DNA of 64,000 nucleotides from Streptomyces kaniharaensis (GCF_009569385.1 NZ_WBOF01000003.1:434001-498000), one strand, 5' to 3'; shown: positions 1 through 7,747, counted from the first letter of the stretch. The notes: generated from the letters alone by a model not told the origin. A program made the numbers and translations.

Positions 1-323
1 AGGTGCCGCGGAGCGTGCCACAGCACCTGTCCGGCTTTCCGGATGTCCCGCGCCGTGACGAACGCGGCCCGGCGGTCGGTGACCGCCAGCAACTTCGTCA
101 TTGCCGCGCCCGCCGTGCTCGGAAAGCTGCTCGCGAGGCTGCCCGACTCCCCTGACACCGCGCCGAGTCGCCCCAGGGCGTTGCCGACCAGTGCCCCCGG
201 CCCGTGCCCGACCCCGCGCGCCCCGGCCACGGGTATCACCGTCGCGACATCCATCAGGTGCTCGCCCGGTTCCAGCAGCGGTTCCACAGTCTGGCGGTAA
301 CGATTCATCAGAGCCTCAGTCAT
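1..323 (-). CDS. Hypothetical protein, N-terminal part (gene runs off left edge)
   Basis: Reading leftward from an ATG, the frame stays open to the window edge (at least 107 residues). It begins MTEALMNRYRQTVEPLLEPG. A glycine/alanine-rich middle is followed by a stretch containing LLAVTDRRAAFVTARD. The TDRRAAFV pattern recalls bacterial PH-like proteins, where a TxxRl strand occurs, but this is only a resemblance. The C-terminus is outside the window, so length and family cannot be judged. Forward frames here are proline/arginine-rich shadows. Confidence 0.55.
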   Translation of the reverse strand, partial: MTEALMNRYRQTVEPLLEPGEHLMDVATVIPVAGARGVGHGPGALVGNALGRLGAVSGESGSLASSFPSTAGAAMTKLLAVTDRRAAFVTARDIRKAGQVLWHAPRH

Positions 324-511
324 ACCGCCAGACTAGATGAGCGTGTGACCTGGACCTGAGCCGAGGGTAGTCGCACCGCAGCAGGGTGCTCGGCGGCCGC
401 CCGTCGAGCGGCTCCAGCCGCCCCGCCGACTCTGCCGCCCCCTGCCCCTTCGTCAGCTACGGGTGGACTCCGGGTCCGCTACGTGACCGCCACCAAGCCG
501 GAGGTTCCGGC

Positions 512-712
512 GTGAGCGCGGCACCGCCCCGCAACGGCGCCGTGCGAGCGGCGGCGATCGCGCTTGTGACCGGCGGGCTGGCCCTCCATCTGTGGGTGGG
601 CAGCAAGCTCCCCCTGCTCGCGGTGGCTGCCGGCCTCGCCTGCCACCTCACCGCGGCGGTCATGGCGCGCCGGTGGCTGCGCAGCCGGGCTAAGCAGGCG
701 CCGCCCGCTTGA
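512..712 (+). CDS. Small membrane protein, 66 aa
   Basis: The GTG start has a GGAGG Shine-Dalgarno 7 nt upstream. The product has a short polar N-terminus and two closely spaced hydrophobic segments (about residues 10-25 and 27-45). It ends in a basic tail (ARRWLRSRAKQAPPA), which by the positive-inside rule would face the cytoplasm. No family is recognised. An in-frame ATG at 386 would add a low-complexity extension without a ribosome site, so the internal GTG is preferred. Confidence 0.55.
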   Translation: MSAAPPRNGAVRAAAIALVTGGLALHLWVGSKLPLLAVAAGLACHLTAAVMARRWLRSRAKQAPPA

Positions 713-776
713 GAGGCAGCCCGAGCCCGACAGGCCGAAGGGGTGGGCCGGGGCAGTTCCGGCCCGCCCTTGTCGC

Positions 777-881
777 TCACGGCTCCGCCGGTCCCTCGGC
801 GAGGACCGGTGGAGCCGCACGGTCGACCTTGCCGTTGCCGGTGAGCCGGAAGGCATCCGGGGTGACGAACTGGGCCGGCAC
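777..881 (-). pseudogene. Relic of an NRPS/AMP-ligase adenylation domain (C-terminal A10 region)
   Basis: Read on the minus strand, this short frame gives VPAQFVTPDAF then RLTGNGKVDRAAPP and a stop. It matches the A10 core motif at the end of adenylation domains (consensus roughly VP..FV.LD.LPLT.NGKVDR). The lysine of NGKVDR is the conserved catalytic lysine. Only about 34 residues remain. The sequence just before it no longer resembles an adenylation domain, and no carrier-protein domain follows. It is best read as the last fragment of a deleted NRPS or acyl-CoA-ligase gene. The family assignment rests on one motif. Confidence 0.6.
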
Positions 882-976
882 CCCGGCGCCTGGTGGCCGC
901 CCTCGTTCGGCCCCTCGCAACCTTCCTCCAGTAGCGTGCACCGACGTCGAAACCCGCTGTGGAGAGGTACAGGTCA

Positions 977-2242
977 ATGAGCACGTCGGCGCCATCCGCC
1001 GCGACCGAGGAGCTGAGGCGCCACCTGGGCGTGTTCGACGCCGTGGCGATCGGGCTGGGGTCGATGATCGGCGCGGGTGTCTTCGCCGCGCTCGCCCCCG
1101 CGGCCGCGGCGGCCAGGTCCGGGCTGCTGATCGGGCTGGCGCTGGCCGGCGTGGTGGCGTACTGCAACGCGACCTCCTCGGCGCGGCTGGCCGCCCGCTA
1201 CCCGCAGTCCGGCGGCACCTACGTCTACGGCCGCGAACGGCTCGGCGAGTTCTGGGGGTACCTGGCCGGGTGGGGCTTCGTCGTCGGCAAGACCGCCTCG
1301 TGTGCGGCGATGGCGCTGACGGTCGGCTCCTATGTGTGGCCCGCGCAGGCCCACGCCGTGGCGGTCGCGGCGGTGGTGGCGCTGACCGCGGTCAACTACG
1401 TCGGGGTGCAGAAGGCGGCCTGGCTGACGAGGGCCATCGTCACCGTCGTGCTGGCCGTGCTCGCCGCGGTGGTGACCGTGTGCCTGACCAGCGCCGATGC
1501 CGACCGTGGCCACTGGACGGTCGGCGCGGAGGCCGGGTTCCACGGGGTGCTGCAGGCCGCAGGGCTGCTGTTCTTCGCGTTCGCCGGGTACGCGCGCGTC
1601 GCGACCCTCGGCGAGGAGGTCCGCGAGCCGCAGCGCACGATCCCCCGCGCGATCTCGCTCGCGCTCGGCATCACCCTGGTCGTCTACGCCGCCGTCGCGC
1701 TCGCCGTCCTGGCCGTCCTCGGCCCCGAGCGCCTCGCCCACACCGCGGCACCGCTGGCCGACGCCGTTCGGGCCGCGGGGGTGCCGGGCCTCGCCCCGGT
1801 GGTGCGCGTCGGCGCCGCGGTGGCCGCCCTGGGCTCGCTGCTCGCATTGATCCTCGGGGTCTCGCGCACCACGCTGGCGATGGCCCGCGACCGGCACCTG
1901 CCCCGACAACTCGCCGCCGTCCACCCGCGCTTCGCGGTGCCGCACCACGCCGAGCTCGCCGTCGGCGCGGTCGTCGCCGTCCTCGCGGCCACCGCGGACG
2001 TACGCGGCGCGATCGGCTTCTCGTCCTTCGGCGTGCTCGCCTACTACGCCGTCGCCAACGCCTCCGCCTGGACCCTCACCCCCGACGAGGGCCGCCCGCC
2101 CAGGATCGTGCCCGTCCTCGGCGCGACCGGCTGCCTCGTCCTCGCCTTCGCCCTCCCGGCCGCCTCGGTGCTGTGGGGCGCAGTGGTGATCGCGCTCGGC
2201 GCCGCCGCGTACGGCGTGCGCAAGGTGCTCGCCCGCACCTGA
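977..2242 (+). CDS. APC-superfamily amino acid permease
   Basis: This 421-residue polytopic membrane protein probably imports amino acids or amines with a cation. The first helix carries the APC signature GLGSMIGAGVF (residues 26-36). It is followed by the conserved GGTYVYGRERLGEFWGYLAGW block and about twelve hydrophobic segments. EEVREPQRTIPRAI after helix 6 is the typical loop motif. The ATG at 977 has a purine-rich site (GGAGAGG) upstream; an upstream GTG or CTG would only lengthen the tail. Substrate cannot be read from sequence. The gene stands alone, about 200 bp before the universal stress gene. Confidence 0.85.
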   Translation: MSTSAPSAATEELRRHLGVFDAVAIGLGSMIGAGVFAALAPAAAAARSGLLIGLALAGVVAYCNATSSARLAARYPQSGGTYVYGRERLGEFWGYLAGWGFVVGKTASCAAMALTVGSYVWPAQAHAVAVAAVVALTAVNYVGVQKAAWLTRAIVTVVLAVLAAVVTVCLTSADADRGHWTVGAEAGFHGVLQAAGLLFFAFAGYARVATLGEEVREPQRTIPRAISLALGITLVVYAAVALAVLAVLGPERLAHTAAPLADAVRAAGVPGLAPVVRVGAAVAALGSLLALILGVSRTTLAMARDRHLPRQLAAVHPRFAVPHHAELAVGAVVAVLAATADVRGAIGFSSFGVLAYYAVANASAWTLTPDEGRPPRIVPVLGATGCLVLAFALPAASVLWGAVVIALGAAAYGVRKVLART

Positions 2243-2441
2243 ACGCCGATCGGCGGTGGAGCCCGTGCGCGCTCGTCCCCAGTCCCTTGGGGCGGCGACC
2301 TCCCCAGGCCCGGAAAGAGCCTCTTGCTCCGCGGAGTCGAGGCCGACCGTCGCCGTCACCCGGCTGCCGGGCCGTACTGGCGGTGACGTCGAGCGGCGCG
2401 CACCGTGGTGACAGGGGCCGACGACCTGAAGGACGGTGCAC

Positions 2442-2879
2442 ATGGACGCGAACGACTCCGCTCCCCGCGTCGTGGTCGGCGTCGACGGCTCGCCGTCGTC
2501 GCACGCCGCGCTGCGCTGGGCGGTCCGGCACGCCAAGCTGATCGGCGGGGTCGTGGACGCGGTGGGCGCGTGGGAGCCGCCGAGCCACTTCGGCTGGTCG
2601 GCGCCGGTGGTCGACATGTCCTACGACAAGGACTTGGCCGAGCGGCGGTTCACTGATGAACTCCAAGCGGTGCTCGGCGCGGACCGGCCGGTGGAGGTTC
2701 GGCAGACGATGGTGATGGGCGATCCCTCCGACGTACTCCTGGACGCGGCGCAGGGCGCCGAATTGCTGGTGGTGGGCAGCCACGGCCACACCGGCTTCAC
2801 CCGGGCCCTGCTCGGCTCGGTGAGCACGCGCTGCGCGCAGCACGCCACCTGCCCCGTGGTCATCGTCCGCGCGCAGTGA
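2442..2879 (+). CDS. Universal stress protein (UspA family)
   Basis: This single-domain cytoplasmic USP has 145 residues. The N-terminal strand RVVVGVDGSPSS and the C-terminal ATP-binding motif G-x2-G-x9-G-S (G112, G115, G125, S126) are both intact, indicating an ATP-binding subclass. The ATG at 2442 follows a GAAGGACGG site and is preferred over an ATG two codons upstream. It is convergent with an Acg-type nitroreductase. In mycobacteria and Streptomyces both families belong to DosR/OsdR-type hypoxia regulons, so a role in dormancy or redox stress is a reasonable inference. Confidence 0.9.
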   Translation: MDANDSAPRVVVGVDGSPSSHAALRWAVRHAKLIGGVVDAVGAWEPPSHFGWSAPVVDMSYDKDLAERRFTDELQAVLGADRPVEVRQTMVMGDPSDVLLDAAQGAELLVVGSHGHTGFTRALLGSVSTRCAQHATCPVVIVRAQ

Positions 2880-2893
2880 GCCGACGGACGGGT

Positions 2894-2908
2894 CCCGGCT
2901 GCTCCGGG
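2894..2908. terminator. Short hairpin between convergent genes
   Basis: CCCGG and CCGGG flank a five-base CTGCT loop between the stop codons of the convergent stress protein and nitroreductase genes. GACGG and CCGTC further out could lengthen the stem imperfectly. It is plausible as a weak bidirectional terminator. Confidence 0.4.
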
Positions 2909-2916
2909 CGGCCCCG

Positions 2917-3903
2917 TCAGTCCTCCACCAGGTCGAGGATCTCCTCCACCGGGCGGCGCGGGCTGGCGGCACCGGGCGGGCCGTAGCCCAGGCGCAGGAC
3001 CAGTTGGACGTGGGCGGGCCCGTCGGCGGGGTCGCGCAGGCGCCAACGGGTCTCGGGGATCTCGACGGCCTGGTGCAGGACGGAGGCGCGCAGGCCGTGG
3101 ACGGTGGCGAGGAGCCAGACGCGTTCCAGTGCCTGTCCGGTGCGCAGCCAGTCGGTCTGGTGGTCGAGGTGGGTGGTGAGGGTGGCGAGTTGGGGCAGGG
3201 CCTCGAAGCGTTCGGCGGGGGTGGTGTGATGTGGCGGGTGGCCGGTGAAGCTGCGCATGGGGATGCGGGCGTCGCGGTCGTGGGAGCCGAGGGCGGCGAG
3301 GGGGATGCCGTCGTAGGAGGGTTCGAGGCGCAGCCAGCGGCGGGTCTCGGCCTCGCGGGTGACGTCGGCGGCGATGCGGGTCTCGGCCTCGGAGGTGACG
3401 GCGAGGACGCGGCGCACGCCGTGCTCTTCCAGCATGCCGAGCGTGACGCCTTCCTCCTGGGCCGCGGTGATGAGGTCGGCGACCAGTGCCTCGGGGACGT
3501 CCCGGTTGGTGAACGGCTGCCGGCTGGAGTGGCGCCTCGCGATGGCCGGGTAGAGGTCGGCTCCGAGGGGCTGTGACCAGTCGGTCGGTGCGGAGAGGTC
3601 GAGGACGGCTCGCGGCTGCGCGCCTTCACCGGCCGGCAGCAGCCGGACGGCGGCCTCGCGGCCGAGGTGGGCGGCGGCCACGCGCAGGTTGAACAGGGCG
3701 GCACCGATCGAGATGTGCAGCGCCCTGCCGTCGGGGTCGGCGGCCGGGACGGCCCGGCGCAGGTCGGCATGGACCTCCAGGCCGAGCAGGTCGGGCGTCG
3801 GGCGGAAGCGCCACGGCTGGCTGTTGTGCAGTGAGGGCGCCGCGCCGCCGGCTTCGGCCAGCAGGCGCAGGTCGGCGGTGGTGAGGGCGGTTTCGGTGGT
3901 CAT
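2917..3903 (-). CDS. Acg-family nitroreductase-like protein
   Basis: The 328-residue product contains PSLHNSQPWRF (residues 23-33), the hallmark of the Acg/Rv2032 branch of the FMN nitroreductase superfamily. Later segments such as the GxPLAALGSHDRDARIPMRS region fit the same fold, an internally duplicated nitroreductase. Rv2032-type proteins are induced by hypoxia through DosR and may sequester FMN rather than reduce substrates. That is family knowledge. The ATG is followed by a short Thr-rich tail typical of the group. A perfect dyad AGGGCCCAACGGCCCT lies 72 bp upstream and could be its operator. Confidence 0.85.
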   Translation of the reverse strand: MTTETALTTADLRLLAEAGGAAPSLHNSQPWRFRPTPDLLGLEVHADLRRAVPAADPDGRALHISIGAALFNLRVAAAHLGREAAVRLLPAGEGAQPRAVLDLSAPTDWSQPLGADLYPAIARRHSSRQPFTNRDVPEALVADLITAAQEEGVTLGMLEEHGVRRVLAVTSEAETRIAADVTREAETRRWLRLEPSYDGIPLAALGSHDRDARIPMRSFTGHPPHHTTPAERFEALPQLATLTTHLDHQTDWLRTGQALERVWLLATVHGLRASVLHQAVEIPETRWRLRDPADGPAHVQLVLRLGYGPPGAASPRRPVEEILDLVED

Positions 3904-3974
3904 GGTGGTCCACTCCCTGCTCCCGGCGGGGAGCGCCGGTGATTCGAGCGTCCCCTGAAACGGCCTCCCGGGCG

Positions 3975-4010
3975 AGGGCCCAACGGCCCTGGACCGTCGG
4001 CCGTACGGCC
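3975..4010 (-). promoter_or_regulatory. Candidate DevR/OsdR-type operator upstream of the nitroreductase
   Basis: Two dyads lie 24 bp apart. AGGGCC-CAAC-GGCCCT (3975-3990) has perfect 6-bp arms, and GGCCGTACGGCC (3999-4010) is a perfect palindrome. The first resembles the GGGNC-N4-GNCCC layout of DosR-class hypoxia response regulators. Its placement upstream of an Acg-type gene fits. GC-rich genomes produce such palindromes by chance, so confidence is moderate. Confidence 0.45.
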
Positions 4011-4140
4011 TTGCCGGGTCGGCCTCTCGGACGTTCGCCGCGAACGACCACTCCGTAGCAGGCCGACCACGCGCGGCCCTTCCGGTGCGACCTCACGTCT
4101 CCGTTCACCGATAGTCCGAAATTCGCCGCCTGTCCGTAAT

Positions 4141-4203
4141 GAACGATTGTGTTCCCTATCGCCCCGGGTCTACTGTCGTTGTTAGTGAACGGATGCGTTC
4201 CCT
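4141..4203 (+). promoter_or_regulatory. Promoter with twin 17-bp operator copies before the efflux pump gene
   Basis: Two near-identical 17-bp dyads, GAACGATTGTGTTCCCT (4141-4157) and GAACGGATGCGTTCCCT (4187-4203), match at 14 of 17 positions and share a GAAC-N6-GTTC core. A plausible promoter lies between and under them: TTGTGT at 4147 and TACTGT at 4171, 18 bp apart. A bound repressor would cover the -35 region and the start of the transcript. The layout suits a TetR- or MarR-type repressor of a drug pump. No such regulator gene is adjacent. Confidence 0.55.
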
Positions 4204-4240
4204 CCTAATCGCTCGCTCCCAAGTCATCGGGGGACCTGCC

Positions 4241-5779
4241 ATGGCCACTTCGCGCGCCCTGACCCAGGCTCCGCCCGCGCCCGCACGACGCGGCCAGCAC
4301 CCAGGGATAGCCCTCACCGTCATCGCGGCCACCCAGCTGATGGTGGTCCTCGACATCACGATCGTGAACATCGCCCTGCCGCACATCCAGCAGGCGCTGA
4401 AGTTCAACACCACCGACCTGTCGTGGGTCATCAACGCCTACACCCTCACCTTCGGCGGACTGCTGCTGCTCGGCGGACGGACGGGCGACATCCTCGGTCG
4501 CCGGCGCGTCTTCATCGCCGGCGTCCTGATCTTCAGCTTCGCCTCGCTGCTCGGCGGCGTCGCCCAGTCCGCCGCCTGGCTGCTCGCGGCCCGCTCCCTC
4601 CAAGGCCTGGGCGGCGCGATCGCCTCGCCGACCGCGCTCGCGCTGATCGCGACCAACTTCAAGGAGGGCCCGGAGCGCAACCGGGCCTTCGGCGTCTTCT
4701 CCGCCGTCGCCGGCGCGGGCGGCGCCATCGGCCTGCTGCTGGGCGGCATGCTGACCTCCTGGCTGTCCTGGCGCTGGGTGCTCTTCGTCAACGTGCCGAT
4801 CGGCATCGCGATCGCGCTGCTGGCACCGCTCTACATCAACGAGTCCGAACGGCATCCCGGCCGCTTCGACCTCCTCGGCGCGTTCACCTCCACCGCGGGC
4901 ATGGTGTCGCTGGTGTTCGGCTTCATCCGGGCCTCCGAGCACGGCTGGACGGACCCCGTGACCCTCCTCGCGTTCAGCCTCGCGGTCGTCCTGCTGGCCG
5001 CCTTCCTGCTCAACGAGCGGCGGGTGCCGCAGCCGATCACCCCGCTTCACCTGCTCCGAAATCGCAACCGCTCCGGCGCGTACGGGCTGATGCTCTGCCT
5101 GGCCGCAGCGATGTTCAGCATCTTCTTCTTCATCACCCTGTTCGTGCAGAACATCCTCGGCTTCAGCCCGCTGCGGGCCGGCTTCGCGTTCCTGCCGATC
5201 AGCGCCGCGATCATCGCCGCCGCCCAGTTCGCGGCCCGCAACCAGCTGCGGTTCGGCCCGAAGCCCTTCATGGTGACGGGCTCGCTCCTGGTGGCGAGCG
5301 GAGTCTTCTGGGCCACGCAGATCGACATCGACACCACGTACGTCGGCGGCATCCTCGGGCCGACCCTGCTGTTCGGCTTCGGGATGGGATCGATCTTCGT
5401 CCCGGTGATGCTGACGTCCGTGTCCCGGGTGGCCCCGCACGAGACCGGCGCGGCGACCGGCATGCTCAACACGACGCAGCAGGTGGGCGGTTCGCTGGGC
5501 CTGTCGATCCTGGTGACGGTGTACGGCACGGCCAGCCGCAACGAGGCGAGACAGCAGGTCGGGAAGTTCCTCCAGCAGGCGGCGCCACAGGAGGCCGCCC
5601 AGTTCAAGGCGACCGGGAAGCTGCCGGAGCCGTATTCGTCGGAGGTGCTGGTGCACGGCATCTCCAGCGCCTTCTCCATGGGTCTGGTGTTCGCGGCGCT
5701 GGCCGTGGTGATCGCGGTGTTCGTCATCAAGGTGCGCCGGGACGACCTACCCGCCACTCCTCCGGGGGACGGCACTTGA
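4241..5779 (+). CDS. MFS drug efflux transporter, DHA2 (14-helix) family
   Basis: The 512-residue product has the DHA2 signature LDITIVNIALP (residues 37-47) in helix 1 and the antiporter loop GGRTGDILGRRRVF after helix 2. The helix-5 segment GAIGLLLGGMLTSWLSWRW resembles motif C. About fourteen hydrophobic segments are visible. By family it is a proton-coupled exporter of hydrophobic or cationic compounds at the cytoplasmic membrane. The ATG at 4241 follows a GGGGGA site. A longer reading from 4139 would run through the operator sites and is rejected. Confidence 0.9.
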   Translation: MATSRALTQAPPAPARRGQHPGIALTVIAATQLMVVLDITIVNIALPHIQQALKFNTTDLSWVINAYTLTFGGLLLLGGRTGDILGRRRVFIAGVLIFSFASLLGGVAQSAAWLLAARSLQGLGGAIASPTALALIATNFKEGPERNRAFGVFSAVAGAGGAIGLLLGGMLTSWLSWRWVLFVNVPIGIAIALLAPLYINESERHPGRFDLLGAFTSTAGMVSLVFGFIRASEHGWTDPVTLLAFSLAVVLLAAFLLNERRVPQPITPLHLLRNRNRSGAYGLMLCLAAAMFSIFFFITLFVQNILGFSPLRAGFAFLPISAAIIAAAQFAARNQLRFGPKPFMVTGSLLVASGVFWATQIDIDTTYVGGILGPTLLFGFGMGSIFVPVMLTSVSRVAPHETGAATGMLNTTQQVGGSLGLSILVTVYGTASRNEARQQVGKFLQQAAPQEAAQFKATGKLPEPYSSEVLVHGISSAFSMGLVFAALAVVIAVFVIKVRRDDLPATPPGDGT

Positions 5780-5813
5780 CAGGACGTCGGGGCGTCGAGG
5801 ACAGTCCTCTATG

Positions 5814-5828
5814 TTGCAATGGTTTTCA
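5814..5828 (-). promoter_or_regulatory. Zur-box-like element
   Basis: On the minus strand the 15-mer TGAAAACCATTGCAA matches the actinobacterial Zur 7-1-7 palindrome (about TGAAAATCATTTTCA) at 11 of 15 positions. It lies about 60 nt upstream of the next gene in a locally AT-rich patch. The left half is good and the right half degenerate, so this is only a candidate. Confidence 0.3.
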
Positions 5829-5889
5829 TCTTCGATAACCGCCGCAACGTCAGGTCCAGATCCCGCAACCCCCGCGAAAGGGGACCCCT

Positions 5890-6279
5890 ATGTCGCTCGA
5901 CGTCTCCCCCGCCCTCCTGGCCCAGGCCGAGCAGGGCCAGGTCAGCGAGGCCGACTTCCTCGACACCGTCCGCACCTCCCTCCCCTACGCCTACCAGGTG
6001 GTCGCCGGCCTCAGCACCGAACTCGGCGCCACCGAGGTCGAGTTCGTCGACGACAACACCACCCCCACCGACGAGGAGCGCGCCCAGCTGCTGCGCGCCC
6101 TGGCCAGCAACGCCATCCGGGGCAGCCTGGAGAACCACTTCGGCGTGAAGCTCGCCTTCGTCAACTGCCACCGCGTCGCCGCGTTCCGCCCCGGCGCCGA
6201 GCAGAGCGACACCTACCGCGAGTTCACCTCGCTGCGGAACCAGATCCTCAACCAGACCCCTGAACTGCGCAGCTGCTGA
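5890..6279 (+). CDS. Conserved hypothetical protein, 129 aa
   Basis: This is a soluble, acidic, mostly alpha-helical protein starting MSLDVSPALLAQAEQGQVSE. It has no membrane segment or signal peptide. A central acidic patch (EVEFVDDNTTPTDEE) precedes RGSLENHFGVKLAFVNCHRV. The sequence looks like a genuine folded protein conserved in streptomycetes, but I do not recognise a named family. A GAAAGGGGA ribosome site supports the ATG. A strong terminator follows the stop. A Zur-like element upstream hints at metal-dependent control. Confidence 0.75.
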   Translation: MSLDVSPALLAQAEQGQVSEADFLDTVRTSLPYAYQVVAGLSTELGATEVEFVDDNTTPTDEERAQLLRALASNAIRGSLENHFGVKLAFVNCHRVAAFRPGAEQSDTYREFTSLRNQILNQTPELRSC

Positions 6280-6291
6280 CCTCAAGCACAC

Positions 6292-6322
6292 GGGCCCCTG
6301 CTCGCCGAGCGAGCGGGGGCCC
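6292..6322. terminator. Strong hairpin terminator
   Basis: A 14-bp stem (GGGCCCCTGCTCGC against GCGAGCGGGGGCCC, one mismatch) with a three-base loop lies 12 nt after the preceding stop. Before the insertion element arrived it would have separated two convergent genes. Confidence 0.8.
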
Positions 6323-6395
6323 GCTACGTTGCCGGGGGCTTTCGCCCACTCGGCGACCGCGAGATGTCCCGGAATGGTCGCCGCCTCAGTGGACG

Positions 6396-6794
6396 TTAAG
6401 TCCGTTTCTGGTAGCGGCCTCGTCCGGGTTGGGTGAGGAAGCCTTGGCGGGTGAGGCGTCCGAGGCGGCTGCGGGTGATGTTGACGGACGCCTCGTCGGT
6501 GGGTATGCCGAGGAGTTTGTGCAGCTCGCGTGCCCGGAATGCCTGGTCGGGGTGCTGGTTGAAGGCATTCACGATTGCCTGGTAGGTGGTGTTCGTCTCG
6601 GGTGGTTCGGATTCGGCTCCTGCCGGCGTGACCTCCGCGATGATCTTTCGGGTGGTGGCCAGGTCCGTGAGCCGCGCTTCGGTCTCGGTCAGGTCGGCGG
6701 CGAGCTCTTCAATCCGGACCCGTAGTTCTGCGGCCCGGGCGGCGGCCTCGTCCTGCCGGGTCTGGAGGTCTGCCAGGAGTTCGGCGACGTTCAC
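6396..6794 (-). CDS. IS-borne accessory protein: coiled coil plus winged-helix
   Basis: The 132-residue protein is encoded inside the insertion element. The GTG start overlaps the transposase stop as GTGA, so the two are translationally coupled. Residues about 3-45 form a heptad-like coiled coil (LLADLQTRQDEAAARAAELR and following). Residues about 65-130 look like a winged helix-turn-helix (FRARELHKLLGIPTDEASVN, then SRLGRLTRQGFLTQPGRGRY). A plausible role is DNA binding or control of transposition, which is inference. It is an unusual passenger, since most IS5 elements carry a single gene. Confidence 0.75.
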   Translation of the reverse strand: MNVAELLADLQTRQDEAAARAAELRVRIEELAADLTETEARLTDLATTRKIIAEVTPAGAESEPPETNTTYQAIVNAFNQHPDQAFRARELHKLLGIPTDEASVNITRSRLGRLTRQGFLTQPGRGRYQKRT

Positions 6795-7645
6795 GCGGCC
6801 AGTCCAAGGGTGTCGCGCCAGGCCGGGGCTGGTGTGGTGAGGCGGCGGGTCATGTTCGCGGTGGAGGCCCAGTAGACGCGTGAGGCGGAGGTGTCGGGCC
6901 GGTGGTCGTACTCGCGGGCGAGGCGTCGATGCAGCATCAAGGTGCCGTTCGTCTGCTCCACCACCCACCGTTTCGGCTGCGGGACGAAGCCCTTGCCCTG
7001 GTCGGCCGGGTTGCGGCGGACGACTTCGACGTCGATGTCCAGCAGTGCACCGTGGATGACGACCTCGTCCTTGAAGCCCTGGTCCACCAGGGCCTTCTCC
7101 AGACGCATCCCGCACCGTTCGGCGGCCTGGTCGAGCAGGGCGGTGCCGGCGGCGTTGTCGTGGGTGGAGGCGGCCAGGACGACGACACCGATGATCAGCC
7201 CCATGACGTCGACGGCCAGTCCCCGCTTGCGGCCCGACACCTTCTTGTTCGCGTCCAGTCCCGTGGTGCTCTTCGGAACACCGGCGGCCGCGCGGACGGA
7301 CTGGGTGTCGATGATCACGAGGGACGGGTCCTCTAATCGGCGGGCCCTCTCCCGGATTTGGCAACGCAGGAGTTCCTGGATCCGCTGGTCGAGCCCGTCC
7401 TGGCGCCACAGGCCGAAGTAGTAGAACACCGCCGACCAGGACGGCAGGTCATGGGGCAGGTAGCGCCACTGACAGCCCGTCCGGTTCTGGTAGAAGACCG
7501 CGTTCACGATCTCCCGCAGATCACAGGACCCCGGATCCCCGGTCGCCGATCGCGCCACCCGGTCCTGCTTCCAGGCCGTGATCATCGGCTCGATCAACGC
7601 CCATTGCTCGTCCGATAAGTCGCTCGGATACGCCCGTCTGTCCAT
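6791..7645 (-). CDS. IS5-family DDE transposase
   Basis: This 284-residue transposase carries the catalytic triad in recognisable contexts: D113 in VIIDTQSVRA, D188 in LVDQGFKD and E230 in RWVVEQTNGTL. The N-terminus (RRAYPSDLSDEQWALIEPMI) is the DUF4096-type domain common to the group, followed by FYQNRTGCQWRYLP. It catalyses cut-and-paste or copy-out movement of the element. The ATG at 7645 is preferred because it places the conserved start MDRRAYPSDL. A reading from 7747 would begin inside the terminal repeat. Confidence 0.9.
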   Translation of the reverse strand: MDRRAYPSDLSDEQWALIEPMITAWKQDRVARSATGDPGSCDLREIVNAVFYQNRTGCQWRYLPHDLPSWSAVFYYFGLWRQDGLDQRIQELLRCQIRERARRLEDPSLVIIDTQSVRAAAGVPKSTTGLDANKKVSGRKRGLAVDVMGLIIGVVVLAASTHDNAAGTALLDQAAERCGMRLEKALVDQGFKDEVVIHGALLDIDVEVVRRNPADQGKGFVPQPKRWVVEQTNGTLMLHRRLAREYDHRPDTSASRVYWASTANMTRRLTTPAPAWRDTLGLAA

Positions 7646-7747
7646 GCGCCGCAGAACATCACCCGAACCACGACTGGCACGCCAGTACGGCCAACGTTCA
7701 CACGAACGAGCGATCACGAGCCGAGAGAAAAGGGACTTAACGTCCAC

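Larger units (their letters stand above)
6389..7747 (-). mobile_element. IS5-family insertion sequence (IS1031-like group), 1359 bp, apparently intact
   Basis: Both ends carry the inverted repeat GTGGACGTTAAGTCC, continuing imperfectly for a few more bases (GTTTCT on the left, CTTTTCT on the right). A 3-bp direct repeat TCA flanks the element (6386-6388 and 7748-7750), fitting the TNA target of the IS1031 group. Inside are a DDE transposase and a downstream coiled-coil/winged-helix gene that overlap by four bases. No frameshift or stop interrupts either, so the copy may be active. The right end abuts the stop codon of the Uma2 gene. Confidence 0.9.

Noticed and set aside
2405..2441. GGGGCCGACGACCTG before the universal stress gene as a second hypoxia operator
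   Set aside because: Only the left half resembles the nitroreductase dyad. The right half does not match.
709..2541. Long open frames overlapping the first permease on both strands
   Set aside because: They are arginine/glycine-rich shadows typical of high-GC DNA. The permease frame has clear motifs, membrane helices and a ribosome site.
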